Positions 1 to 8,582 of a stretch of DNA of 32,715 bases are shown in pieces. Positions within the stretch are counted from its first letter, which is position 1, and every line of letters begins with the position of its first letter. The position numbers and the translations under genes were made by a program. Source of the DNA: Akkermansiaceae bacterium (GTDB lineage: Bacteria; Verrucomicrobiota; Verrucomicrobiia; Verrucomicrobiales; Akkermansiaceae); NCBI GenBank assembly GCA_903827375.1, contig CAIKHZ010000370.1, forward strand, positions 1 through 32,715, given 5' to 3'. The notes under the pieces are model-generated. The model saw only the letters and a list, made by a program, of their open reading frames with translations. It was not told the DNA's origin and ran no database searches.

Positions 1-155
<155 letters not shown>

Positions 156-350
156 TGATCCAGTTATCACTGCCTGCGGCGGTCAATGGTGCAATCGTTT
201 CGGGTGTTAGAGCCCCTTGAACAGAGTGAAATCTTTCTCCCGCGAAAGCGCCCGGGGCGATATGCCGATACCATAATCCAGAAGGACGATGTCACACGGG
301 TTAGGGTTAAGCTGTGCATCTGTCGCATGGCTTAGCAAGTTAGAGAGCGG

Positions 351-581
351 TTAACGGGAGTGATCCTTGGTGTTTTTGGTCGCGACGAAGGAGGCAGACG
401 CTGTCCGGTCAACTGGGCGGAGCAAGGTCTTCAAGGCATCGGCGTTTCCAGCCTTCACGGCGGCTGTCATTGCGTCTCCCCGGGCGGGATCCTCTTCCGG
501 GTGCGCTTCGTCGAACGCACGTAACTCAAGTGGATAAGTGATGGCTAGCTTTCTCACCAGCGGATGGCGGCAGCGGCCCAT
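351..581 (-). other. Doubtful short ORF with one ankyrin-like helix pair
   Basis: An open frame of 76 codons runs 581 to 351 and overlaps the 3' end of fabH by 28 bases. Its first residues are only a frame-shifted reading of the fabH end. The middle (AAVKAGNADALKTLLRP, around residues 40-56) resembles one ankyrin-repeat helix pair. An internal ATG at 470 would give about 39 residues. No further repeat, signal peptide or ribosome-binding site is visible. It could be a tiny coupled gene, the relic of an ankyrin protein, or chance. I do not regard it as an established gene. Confidence 0.2.
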
Positions 582-1555
582 GTCAGGCCGGCGCCAAAGA
601 CGACGAGAACGATGTTATCGCCGCGCTTGAAAGCGCCGCTGCGATTGGCCTCGTCGAGGGCGATGGCGATGGCAGCTGCGGAGGTATTGCCGTACTTATC
701 GAGGTTGACGAAGACGCGTTCGTTAGGCACGGCCAAGCGATCGGCGATGGCATCGATGATGCGCAGGTTTGCCTGGTGTGGGATGACGCAGGCGATGGAA
801 TCGGCGGTGAGGCCCGCGCGTTCGATGACTTTTTCCGCGGCCTCCTTCATGCGGTTGACGGCGTGCTTGAAGACTTCCTTGCCGAGCATTGTGAGGGTGA
901 AGAGGTGGTCATTGACGTTGGCGGCAGTGATCGGGCAGGCGGTGCCGCCGCCAGGAATCCTGAGCAAATGTGTGAGATTGCCATCGGTGCCCATCTCAGT
1001 GGCCAGGATCGCCCCTTCGTCTGGGGCGGCAAGGCGCAACACCGCAGCACCGGCACCGTCGCCAAACAATACGCAAGTGGTCCGGTCATCCCAGTTGGTT
1101 ACCGAGGAAAGCTTCTCGGCGCCGATGATGATGGCATTTTTAAAGGCCCCGGAGGCGATCAAGCGCTTGGCGATTTTCATCGCGTAGAGGAAGCCGGAAC
1201 AAGCGGCTGAAATATCAAAGGCGACAGCCCGGCTGGCTCCAAGACTTTGTTGGATATAACAGGCCGTCGCTGGCGTCGGCGTGTCCGGGGTGATGGTGGC
1301 CACGATGATGAGCTCCAACTCCTCAGCGCTCATACCGGCGTTGTCAAGAGCCTGCCGGGCTGCATGAGTGGCCATTTGGGAGGTCGTTTCGTCGTCGGCG
1401 GCGATGCGTCGCTCGCGGATGCCAGTGCGGCTCAGAATCCACTCTTCACTGGTATCGACAAGCTGAGACAACTCGGCGTTGGTAAGAATCCTCTCGGGAA
1501 CGTAGCTGCCGGTGCCTGCAATGCAGACGCTAAGGGAGTTCATCAATTCACTCAT
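554..1555 (-). CDS. fabH: 3-oxoacyl-[acyl-carrier-protein] synthase III (FabH)
   Basis: A condensing enzyme (KAS III) that joins acetyl-CoA and malonyl-ACP in the cytosol to start each round of type II fatty-acid synthesis. The 333-residue protein has the usual length and the full catalytic triad: Cys119 in DISAACSGF, His260 in PHQAN and Asn290 in YGNTSAA. The glycine-rich GDGAGA motif and the terminal VLVVFGAGLTW segment also match the family. It lies 66 bases downstream of plsX on the same strand, the standard plsX-fabH order, and is probably the last gene of the yceD-rpmF-plsX-fabH unit. A second ATG at 1543 is an equally plausible start; neither has a Shine-Dalgarno sequence. The reading frame is intact. 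Confidence 0.97.
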   Translation of the reverse strand: MSELMNSLSVCIAGTGSYVPERILTNAELSQLVDTSEEWILSRTGIRERRIAADDETTSQMATHAARQALDNAGMSAEELELIIVATITPDTPTPATACYIQQSLGASRAVAFDISAACSGFLYAMKIAKRLIASGAFKNAIIIGAEKLSSVTNWDDRTTCVLFGDGAGAAVLRLAAPDEGAILATEMGTDGNLTHLLRIPGGGTACPITAANVNDHLFTLTMLGKEVFKHAVNRMKEAAEKVIERAGLTADSIACVIPHQANLRIIDAIADRLAVPNERVFVNLDKYGNTSAAAIAIALDEANRSGAFKRGDNIVLVVFGAGLTWAAAAIRW

Positions 1556-1621
1556 GCGGCCGCAGAGTGAAACGCCGTTGCCGATGCCACAAGCGCGAAG
1601 TTGCTTAACAGCCGTTAAATT

Positions 1622-2650
1622 TCAAATTTTGCTAATCGGCGCCGGATGAATGGCGGCGAGGGCCTCTTCGATGCGAGGGTTGACGCGATGGGCGGCGGTT
1701 TCGATGCCGACGCGGATGGCGTTGCGAACGGCCAAGGCGGAGGACGAACCGTGGGCGATAATGACCACGCCGTTGACGCCGAGTAAAGGACTGCCGCCGT
1801 AGGTTTCGTAGTTGCCTTTTTCCTTGAGGGCGGTGAACGCGCCCTTGGCGATCAAAGCCCCGAGCATCCGAAGCGGGCTGGCGGTGATTTCCGCCTTGAG
1901 CCATTTGGATACGGCCTTGGCGGTGGATTCCACGGTTTTGAGCATCACGTTGCCGGTAAAGCCATCACAGAGGACCACGTCGAGTTCGGTCTCAAACAGG
2001 TCGTGCCCCTCGACGTTGCCGATGAAATGGATACCGGGTGTCTGTTTGAGGAGTTTGAATGTTTCCTTGGTGAAAGCGGTGCCTTTTTCGTCTTCCTCGC
2101 CATTGGACATGAGTCCGACCCGCGGGTTTTTGACCCCCAGCACGTGGTGGGCAAAGGCGGTGCCCATCACCGCGTAGGCGACGAGGTGTTCCGGCTTGGC
2201 CTCGGGGTTGGCACCGGCATCGAGGATGCTGCACAAGCCGTACTCATTGGGGATGGCCGTGGCGATACCTGCGCGGTCCACTCCCTTGAGAGTGCGCAGT
2301 TTCAAGGTGGCGGAAGCCACCACAGCACCGGTGTTGCCAGCAGACACGAAAGCGTCGGCGTCTCCGGCCTTGACCAGATCCATGGCGACGTTGATCGAAG
2401 AGAGTTTTTTGCGGCGGACGGTTTTGGCACCGGGTTCGGCCATGCTGATGACCTCCGGGGCATGCACAAGACTCACCCGCGGATCACGCAACTCGAGCCC
2501 TTGGCGGGCGCACTCGTCGCGCAGCGCTGACTCATCACCGACTAAAAATAAATGCTTGAGTTTGGGGTAGAGGCGCAGAGCCTCCATGGCCCCGCCGATA
2601 TTGATCGAAGGGGCGTAATCCCCGCCCATGGCGTCCAAGGCTAATTTCAT
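1622..2650 (-). CDS. plsX: Phosphate acyltransferase PlsX
   Basis: PlsX converts acyl-ACP to acyl-phosphate, the acyl donor for PlsY in phosphatidic-acid synthesis, and acts at the inner face of the cytoplasmic membrane. The 342-residue product begins with the family signature MKLALDAMGGDYAP. It continues with the typical SAGNTGAVVA, ILDAGANPE and DVVLCDGFTGNVMLKT segments. The gene stands between rpmF (95-base gap) and fabH, the order seen in many bacteria. This couples membrane-lipid initiation to ribosomal protein L32 expression. The start ATG at 2650 is preceded by CCCT rather than a Shine-Dalgarno motif. Nothing appears truncated. Confidence 0.97.
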   Translation of the reverse strand: MKLALDAMGGDYAPSINIGGAMEALRLYPKLKHLFLVGDESALRDECARQGLELRDPRVSLVHAPEVISMAEPGAKTVRRKKLSSINVAMDLVKAGDADAFVSAGNTGAVVASATLKLRTLKGVDRAGIATAIPNEYGLCSILDAGANPEAKPEHLVAYAVMGTAFAHHVLGVKNPRVGLMSNGEEDEKGTAFTKETFKLLKQTPGIHFIGNVEGHDLFETELDVVLCDGFTGNVMLKTVESTAKAVSKWLKAEITASPLRMLGALIAKGAFTALKEKGNYETYGGSPLLGVNGVVIIAHGSSSALAVRNAIRVGIETAAHRVNPRIEEALAAIHPAPISKI

Positions 2651-2745
2651 AGGGATGTGCGTATGCTGCAGCGGGTTTCAAAACACAACAATAGAACACA
2701 CCGATATTCCGGCGCAACACCTGTGACTTGTTACCAGCGGGCACC

Positions 2746-2928
2746 TCAACTTGCCTCGACGTCCAGCACTTGGCGGCCGCGATAATTGCCACAAGTTGGG
2801 CAGGCGATGTGCGATGGCACACGACTTCCGCACTCGGGGCAGCTCTTGAAGATGGGAGCACGCCAACGGGTTGCGCCACGGCGCATTTTCTGACGGCTTT
2901 TGGATTGGCGGCGCTTTGGAACGGCCAT
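2746..2928 (-). CDS. rpmF: 50S ribosomal protein L32
   Basis: A 60-residue basic protein of the large ribosomal subunit. The N-terminal MAVPKRRQSKSRQKMRR is diagnostic for L32. The four cysteines Cys30, Cys33, Cys43 and Cys46 form two CxxC knuckles, so this is the zinc-binding version rather than the cysteine-free paralogue some bacteria use under zinc starvation. It follows the DUF177 gene by 15 bases and precedes plsX, the conserved yceD-rpmF-plsX arrangement. It probably shares the upstream promoter with the DUF177 gene, since no separate promoter is evident in the 15-base gap. Confidence 0.97.
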   Translation of the reverse strand: MAVPKRRQSKSRQKMRRGATRWRAPIFKSCPECGSRVPSHIACPTCGNYRGRQVLDVEAS

Positions 2929-2943
2929 AATATTTTAGTTAGT

Positions 2944-3447
2944 TTAGGGTTGGTCCTTGAGGTCCTTGAGGTTGTCGAGTGCCGACCATCGGTCGTCGCA
3001 CTCGGCGCGGAGCGGCGTCTCTTGCCCGCTTTCTTCAGCTTTGTCCACTGCTAAATATCGGGAATCGATTTCGCACCCCTGCGCAAGGTCCCCAATTTCG
3101 CATTTTGGATCGAGGGGAAAGTGCAGCAATACCTCTTCCCGTAAGGCTTCAGTGACGTCCAGATCCCCTTCACTAACAATTTCCAAGGAAATGGCGGTAT
3201 TCTCGACCCGGATCGTCTGGAGGAAGGGATGGACGGTACGCACGCAGGTAAATTCGAAGCACGCGCTCAGGCCGCCGGTCAGCAGCAACTCGGATCCATA
3301 GCGCTGGGCCCATAAATCATACTCGAGGGGGCCGACCGCCTGAGCGTCCCCTGCCGGCAGGTCGAACACTTCCGGCAGCAACTCGCCCACAAAGCACTTC
3401 CCGTCTTCGGGCAGGCTCGCCAAGTCGATCATCAAGCGCTTCTTCAT
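2944..3447 (-). CDS. DUF177/YceD family protein
   Basis: The product has 167 residues if translation starts at ATG 3447 (MKKRLMIDLASLPEDGK). The open frame continues further upstream, but those codons lie under the divergent aminopeptidase gene and look non-coding. YceD proteins are acidic cytosolic proteins almost always encoded just before rpmF. They have been linked to 23S rRNA and ribosome assembly, but the exact role is not settled. The central motif FECVRTVHPFL-like segment (here FEFTCVRTVHPFL) and the C-terminal DPKCEIGDLAQ region fit the family. Position directly before rpmF is the strongest support. It is the first gene of the minus-strand block, and its promoter should lie between 3448 and 3568. 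Confidence 0.88.
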   Translation of the reverse strand: MKKRLMIDLASLPEDGKCFVGELLPEVFDLPAGDAQAVGPLEYDLWAQRYGSELLLTGGLSACFEFTCVRTVHPFLQTIRVENTAISLEIVSEGDLDVTEALREEVLLHFPLDPKCEIGDLAQGCEIDSRYLAVDKAEESGQETPLRAECDDRWSALDNLKDLKDQP

Positions 3448-3568
3448 GGGCCGAACGTAATCCGCCCGCCCCTCACCCGGCAAGCGACAATTTTGGCCGT
3501 GAAAATTTCCGAATTTCGCAGATTTACCACTCGCCAAACCCTGACGGGTCGATAGGTTGTGGCCCGCC

Positions 3569-4627
3569 ATGCCCATTGACGTCTCCTTGCTAAGCCGCAT
3601 TTGTGAAGCCCCCGGTGCGCCGGGATCCGAGAAACAAATCCGAGCCCTTGTTTTGGCCGAGCTGAAGGGGCTCGCCGACGAGGTTCGGGTTGACAATCTC
3701 GGCAGTGTGGTAGCGCTGAAGAAGGGGCGTTCGTCTGCCAAGAAGACGATGGCGGCGGCGCACATGGATGAGATTGGCTTCATCGTCACTCACGTGGATG
3801 ACAAGGGATTTGTGCGTTTCAATCCGGTTGGCGGTTTTGACCCCAAGACACTAACGGCGCAGCGGGTGATTTTGCATGGGCGCAAGGATATTTTTGGGGT
3901 GATGGGTTCCAAGCCGGTGCACATCATGACGGCTGAGGAAAAGAACAAGGTACCGCAGATCAAGGATTACTTCATTGACGTGGGCATGACCAAGGCGGAA
4001 GTGGACAAGATTGTGGAGGTCGGGGATTTTGTGACGCGCCATTCGCCGCTGATGGAGTTGGGCGAGTGCGTCAACGTCAAGTCTCTGGACAACCGTGCAT
4101 CAGTCTTTGTTTTACTCGAAACCCTGCGCGAACTCAAACGCTCAAAACGCAAACCCGCCTACGACTTCTACGCCGTCTTCACCGTCCAGGAGGAAGTCGG
4201 CCTGCGCGGCGCTCAAGCCTCAGCCTTGCAAATCCAGCCGGATTTCTCCTTCGGCCTGGACACCACCATCGCCTATGACGTGCCCGGGTCCACCCCGCAG
4301 GAACGCTGCACCGGGCTCGGCGACGGCGCAGCGATCAAGCTGATGGATTCTTCGGTGATCTGCGACTACCGCATGATCGAATTTATGAAGGGGGCTGCCA
4401 AACGCCACCAAATCAAATGGCAACCGGAAATCCTTGCTGCTGGTGGCACCGATACCGCCAGCCTCCAGCGCATGGTCAGCGGCGGCTCGATCGCCGGCGC
4501 GGTGTCCATTCCCACCCGCCACATCCATCAGAGCATCGAGTCCTGCCACAAAGATGACCTCGCAGCCTGCATCCTGCTGCTCGCCGCCTGCGTCTGCGAA
4601 CTCGACGAGCACGACTGGAAATTCTAA
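3569..4627 (+). CDS. M42 family metallopeptidase (glutamyl/deblocking aminopeptidase type)
   Basis: A predicted cytosolic zinc/cobalt aminopeptidase of the M42 (FrvX/tetrahedral aminopeptidase) family that trims peptides from the N-terminus. The 352-residue length fits. The dinuclear metal and catalytic residues are visible: His65 and Asp67 in AAHMDEIGF, Asp in SLDNRAS, the Glu pair in VQEEVGLRGA, Asp in FGLDTTIAYD, and His in PTRHIHQSIES. I chose ATG 3569 (CCGCCATGCCC). A TTG four codons earlier is possible, but the ATG fits the CC-ATG pattern of neighbouring genes. It is divergent from the DUF177 gene, and its end faces the ligase-like gene 6 bases away, so both transcripts end almost nose to nose. 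Confidence 0.93.
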   Translation: MPIDVSLLSRICEAPGAPGSEKQIRALVLAELKGLADEVRVDNLGSVVALKKGRSSAKKTMAAAHMDEIGFIVTHVDDKGFVRFNPVGGFDPKTLTAQRVILHGRKDIFGVMGSKPVHIMTAEEKNKVPQIKDYFIDVGMTKAEVDKIVEVGDFVTRHSPLMELGECVNVKSLDNRASVFVLLETLRELKRSKRKPAYDFYAVFTVQEEVGLRGAQASALQIQPDFSFGLDTTIAYDVPGSTPQERCTGLGDGAAIKLMDSSVICDYRMIEFMKGAAKRHQIKWQPEILAAGGTDTASLQRMVSGGSIAGAVSIPTRHIHQSIESCHKDDLAACILLLAACVCELDEHDWKF

Positions 4628-4633
4628 CTCCGC

Positions 4634-6619
4634 TTATTCCTCGACCGGGAGGAGGATTTCGAGTTCAGGCTTGCCCTTGGCAATCAACCGGATGCGTTGG
4701 AGCATTTGCTTTTTTGTCCACTGGCCACCCGGCTTGAGGCTGTCGAGTGGAGCGGCGCGGCGAAGGGCTTCGCTCCAGAGGTCCACGCAGCGTTGGGCGT
4801 CGAACGGTGCCCAGAACTCAGCTTGACGCAAGGGGCCCTCGACCCAGGTTGGGTCGAGCGAGCGGTCGAGGGCGAAGCAGTGGTCGGCGAAGGCGTATTT
4901 ATCGTCGAAATTCATCGCCAAAAACCCTTGGTAGCGCCACAAATCGCGGTCCAGCGGGGCCAGCGGTGTCACTTTCGCCAAAATGCCCAGGGCTTTTTCA
5001 ACGCGGTCCTCGGCAGGCGCGGGTTGATAGGGGCGGCCAGCGGCCAGCGCAGCTTTCTGCAACGCTTGGTCCTCCTGATAGAGGCGCTTCGCCTCTAGCA
5101 AGGCACTGGAGGCCGCGGTTTGGGCCGGTGGAGGAGCGCCGCCCCATTGGGCCAGTACGAGCCAGGCGGCTGCGGCGAGCAGGCAGATGGGGACGAGGCG
5201 AAAGGGCCATGGGCGCGGAGGGAGAGTCAGCACGGCGGGCACGGGTGACTGAAGTGCTAGGACGAAGAGGAACGCGGCGCTCCAGGCCAAAGATATGTGG
5301 TGGCCTGGCACATCGCAAAGCCCGTGGACAGGGACGAGCATGGCAGCCACCAAGCAAGCGCTGCGCAAGGCGCGATCCCTGCCGCCTAAAATGGCAGCAC
5401 GGGCTTTCCAAAAGGCCGCAAGCACCAAAGCCGCCAAGGCCAGTGTTGCAGGCAGTCCGACTTCCGCAGCCATCCACAGCCAATCGCTTTCAGGGTGGTA
5501 GCTATCCGAATCATTGGCAACGGCCGAAAGCTTGCGATATTGAGGGAATACGTAATAAAACTGGCCAGCCCCGATGCCAGTCCACTTGAAGTCGCGGATC
5601 AAGTTGAAGGTGTCTAGGGCGATGGGGAGGCGCAGATCGAGGTGATGCAGGGCATCCAAGGTAGATTTCCTCTGATTTGCGGGCAGAGTGCCGACCTGAT
5701 GGATGGCGGTGCCAGCCTGGCCTATCGTGTCATCAAAGCGCTTTTTGACACCACTTTCAGCGATTAAAAACAGCCCGGCAGCGGCCAGTGCCAGCAATCC
5801 CATCGCCCAAAGCCCGTGTTTGCCAAGGTAGCGTGCACCAAGCATGGGCAGCCAAACGAGGCCGCCTATGCCAACCAAGACCACGCCCCCACGGCTCATC
5901 GACCAAGCAGCCACGGCCCACAGACACACGCAGGTGGCCACCAGTGCCAGAGCCATGGCGAGAAACCGCTTGTCGCGCAGCGCCTGAAGCACGTTGCCCA
6001 AGCCGCAGACGGCCCCCATGGCGAGGTAAGTGGCGGTGTGGTTGCGATTTGGGAAGAACCCGAAGTGGGTCTCGCCACCGGGGTTGCCGGGTTGGGGTAA
6101 GGCTTGCACGAGTCTTGCTAAGATCGCGTAAACAGCCACCCCGACGCCGAATGCCAGCGCCCAGCGACGCACTTGGTCCGGCGACGGCCGCTGGCCCGCA
6201 AGCCAGAGGCCGCCGACTAAAAGGATCGCGAACAACCCGAACGTCTCAGCCGCCTGGCGTGCTTGGATGACGACCCATGAGCCGGTGTCCAGGCCCAACG
6301 CGCCGAGTCGCTGCCGCCATTCCGGAAGTGTGAACCAGCCAGCTGGCAAAAACGGCGCAGCCCCAGCCAATACAAAGGCCCCTGCCAAAAACCACCACAG
6401 CCGCGGCAAAGCCACCACCGGCGGGTATAGCCACATCAACAGCCCGGCCCCCCCTAACAGCACTCCATGGTATCCAGCCCACGACGACGACGCGAGCAAG
6501 GCACCTGCCCATAGCATCGCCCACATGGCTGCAAAAACGTAACTCGAGCCCTCTGGATCCGGCACATAAATCTCTCGATCCACATGCCTGCCTTTGCGCC
6601 CGTCGCGACCACCATTCAT
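4634..6619 (-). CDS. O-antigen ligase/polymerase-like (Wzy_C) membrane protein
   Basis: A 661-residue multi-pass inner-membrane protein. From about residue 30 to 480 it shows a dozen or so hydrophobic segments. The large periplasmic loop includes the WaaL/Wzy-type segment GIGAGQFYYVFPQYR, followed by YHPESDWLWMAAEVGLPATL, which is typical of the O-antigen ligase (RfaL) superfamily. The last 150 residues are soluble and rich in Ala and Leu, resembling the TPR-like tails of this family. The likely role is ligating or polymerising a lipid-linked glycan at the periplasmic face; the substrate cannot be read from sequence. The start is uncertain: ATG 6619 is used here, GTG 6643 is possible. No other glycan-assembly gene is adjacent, so the context does not refine the function. 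Confidence 0.82.
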   Translation of the reverse strand: MNGGRDGRKGRHVDREIYVPDPEGSSYVFAAMWAMLWAGALLASSSWAGYHGVLLGGAGLLMWLYPPVVALPRLWWFLAGAFVLAGAAPFLPAGWFTLPEWRQRLGALGLDTGSWVVIQARQAAETFGLFAILLVGGLWLAGQRPSPDQVRRWALAFGVGVAVYAILARLVQALPQPGNPGGETHFGFFPNRNHTATYLAMGAVCGLGNVLQALRDKRFLAMALALVATCVCLWAVAAWSMSRGGVVLVGIGGLVWLPMLGARYLGKHGLWAMGLLALAAAGLFLIAESGVKKRFDDTIGQAGTAIHQVGTLPANQRKSTLDALHHLDLRLPIALDTFNLIRDFKWTGIGAGQFYYVFPQYRKLSAVANDSDSYHPESDWLWMAAEVGLPATLALAALVLAAFWKARAAILGGRDRALRSACLVAAMLVPVHGLCDVPGHHISLAWSAAFLFVLALQSPVPAVLTLPPRPWPFRLVPICLLAAAAWLVLAQWGGAPPPAQTAASSALLEAKRLYQEDQALQKAALAAGRPYQPAPAEDRVEKALGILAKVTPLAPLDRDLWRYQGFLAMNFDDKYAFADHCFALDRSLDPTWVEGPLRQAEFWAPFDAQRCVDLWSEALRRAAPLDSLKPGGQWTKKQMLQRIRLIAKGKPELEILLPVEE

Positions 6620-6733
6620 GCAGCCAGTGCATGCGGCAAACACCGGGTCGTCAATCTAACAATCAATCTTGCAATATTTACCAGTGGAGGGTTTTGAAAG
6701 TTTTCGGCTGAGTTCGGGTGTTAGCTTGCAGCG

Positions 6734-7573
6734 ATGATTGCTCCGAGCTTGATGAATGTGATGCGTTGCGCCTGCGGGGTGCTGGTATTTGCGGGGATAG
6801 GCAGCCAACCGGTGGGGGCGGAGGAAGCCAAATTGCGGGTGCTAGTTTTGAGTGGGGCGAACAACCACGCATGGCAGCAAACCACGCCGGTGATCAAGGC
6901 TGCACTGGAAGAGAGCGGCCGCTTCAGTGTGGACGTCGAGGAGAACGTGGCGGGCATGAAACCGCAGGCGTTCGAGCCCTACGCGGTGATCCTGAGCAAC
7001 TTCAACACGTTTGGCAAAGACGCCTCGGTTCCTGTGTGGGATGGCGCGATGAAAAAGGCCTTTTTGGAGCACCTCCGCAAGGGGCATGGGCTGGTCATCG
7101 TCCACGCAGGCAGCTCGATGTTTTACGATTGGCCGGAATTTCAAAAACTCGCCTGCGGGTCCTGGCAGGATGGCACCGGTCACGGGGCAATTCACACCGC
7201 TAAGATCTTTTTCACTGATGCCAAAAGCCCGGTGACCGCCGGTCTCGAATCGTTTTGGATCCGCGACGAGTTCTGGCAAAACACCGGCCTAGCTGCCGGA
7301 GTCAAGGCGCTGGCCACCTCATCCCCTCCCCTCCCGCCTAACGAAGCCGCCAAGGATCCCGCCAAGCATAACAACATTCTCTTCACCACCGAAGTCGAGG
7401 GAGCCCGCGGCTTCGCCATCTTCCTCGGGCACGATGCCACCGCCATGCAAAACACCGCCTGGCGCTGCCTGCTCCAACGTGGCAGCGAATGGGCCGCCAC
7501 CGGCAAAGTCACCCTGCCACCTGCCAAGGACTGGCCAGCCACCCAAGCCGATGCCGAACGCATGGCGAAGTGA
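6734..7573 (+). CDS. Secreted ThuA-like domain protein (copy 1)
   Basis: A 279-residue protein with an N-terminal signal peptide (hydrophobic MRCACGVLVFAGIG, cleavage likely after PVGA) and then a ThuA-like, glutamine-amidotransferase-fold domain. Recognisable blocks are LRVLVLSGANNHAWQQTTP near residue 34, the glycine-rich GHGLVIVHAGSSMF in mid-protein and the later FAIFLGHDATA. ThuA of Sinorhizobium takes part in trehalose/maltitol use with the oxidoreductase ThuB. Most secreted homologues in Verrucomicrobiota and Planctomycetota have no tested function. It is divergent from the ligase-like gene and precedes the isomerase by 166 bases. Start choice: ATG 6734 or 6752 would both keep the signal peptide. 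Related to, but clearly diverged from, the second ThuA-like protein at 11298. Confidence 0.85.
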   Translation: MIAPSLMNVMRCACGVLVFAGIGSQPVGAEEAKLRVLVLSGANNHAWQQTTPVIKAALEESGRFSVDVEENVAGMKPQAFEPYAVILSNFNTFGKDASVPVWDGAMKKAFLEHLRKGHGLVIVHAGSSMFYDWPEFQKLACGSWQDGTGHGAIHTAKIFFTDAKSPVTAGLESFWIRDEFWQNTGLAAGVKALATSSPPLPPNEAAKDPAKHNNILFTTEVEGARGFAIFLGHDATAMQNTAWRCLLQRGSEWAATGKVTLPPAKDWPATQADAERMAK

Positions 7574-7592
7574 AGCCTAGCGAGGCTTCGCC
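7564..7592 (+). terminator. Hairpin spanning the stop codon of ThuA-like gene 1
   Basis: Two alternative perfect stems overlap the gene's 3' end: GGCGAAG (7564-7570) with CTTCGCC (7586-7592), and GAAGCC (7572-7577) with GGCTTC (7584-7589). No T-tract follows, so it is not a classic intrinsic terminator. It could act as an mRNA 3'-end stabiliser or attenuator before the isomerase gene. The rest of the gap to 7739 is A-rich and purine-rich without a recognisable signal. Confidence 0.3.
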
Positions 7593-7739
7593 TCAGACCG
7601 AAGAAGACCCAAGACACAAAACTTGAAGACACAAGAGGCGGAAATCTGACCTAACGATAGAAACTTTGGCTTTTCAAGAACTCTAAGTACCCGTCCCTCA
7701 ACCCAACGAAACAACAACCATCCCCCCAACCATAAGACC

Positions 7740-8582
7740 ATGAAAATCGGCTGCTTCGCCCTTATCCAACCGTTCTCGCCAATGCGGCGGCAATTCGAAT
7801 TAATCCGGGAACTCGGCTTCGATTTCGCGGACCTAACAGACAACCATGATGGTGCCACGCTCGGCACCGAGTATGGATTTTCCGCATCATTCAGCTTGGA
7901 CTCGCATCCGGCCACCATCCTTGACATGGTGGGTGAGTTCAACCTAACGCTCACCAGTGTGTGCGCTCACGCCAACCTGCTTGATCCGAGTTCGCCGGAC
8001 CGTTACGGCACCGCCGAGATTATCAAAGCCATCAAGCTCGCGCATTTCCTCGGCGTCAAACAAGTCATCACCACCGAAGGCGATCCAAAAACCGCCTTTG
8101 GGCACCATCTCAGCGACGCCGAGCGGGTATTCTCGATTGCCGAAAAACTCCACGAACCTGTGCGCTGGGCCAAGGCTCTGGGGATCGATCTTTTGCTGGA
8201 GCCGCATGGCATTCTCACCGACACGGTTGACGGCATGAGCCGCATCCTCGACGCGTTGGGCAACGAAGATACGGTAGGGATCAATCTGGATACCGGCAAT
8301 TCGTGGCTCGGCGGCGGTGATCCCTTGGAGTTTATCAAGACCTTCGGCCCGCGCATCAAACATGTGCACTGGAAAGACATGCCTGCCGAGTGCCTGGCCG
8401 TTCGCGGCACCCAGTTCGGCTGCGGCATGGGCCTGATCGCTCTGGGTGAGGGCATCGTTGGCATCGAGGCCATCGTCAAAGAATTGTTAGCCAGTGGCTT
8501 TGATGGTCCCACCACCCTTGAGATTGCCGGCGAGGAGGCCGTCAAACTCTCTGCGGCACGTCTGCGCGAATGGTCGGCGTGA
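7740..8582 (+). CDS. Sugar phosphate isomerase/epimerase family TIM-barrel protein
   Basis: A 280-residue cytosolic protein of the AP-endonuclease-2/xylose-isomerase-like TIM-barrel superfamily. It starts MKIGCFALIQPFSPM and has the usual strand-end motifs: GFDFADLTDN near residue 25, LLLEPHG with the metal-binding Glu, VGINLDTGNSW with the Asp, and IKHVHWKD with the HxxW-x-D element. These supply a divalent metal site for isomerising or epimerising a sugar or keto-sugar; the substrate is not predictable. It sits between a ThuA-like gene and a symporter, consistent with carbohydrate use. Its last 41 bases overlap the end of the convergent symporter gene. Start ATG 7740 has no Shine-Dalgarno sequence. 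Confidence 0.88.
   Translation: MKIGCFALIQPFSPMRRQFELIRELGFDFADLTDNHDGATLGTEYGFSASFSLDSHPATILDMVGEFNLTLTSVCAHANLLDPSSPDRYGTAEIIKAIKLAHFLGVKQVITTEGDPKTAFGHHLSDAERVFSIAEKLHEPVRWAKALGIDLLLEPHGILTDTVDGMSRILDALGNEDTVGINLDTGNSWLGGGDPLEFIKTFGPRIKHVHWKDMPAECLAVRGTQFGCGMGLIALGEGIVGIEAIVKELLASGFDGPTTLEIAGEEAVKLSAARLREWSA

Noticed and set aside
564..1210. Long plus-strand open frames opposite fabH, and similar frames opposite other genes
   Set aside because: They are antisense to clearly conserved proteins and have the skewed composition expected in high-GC DNA.
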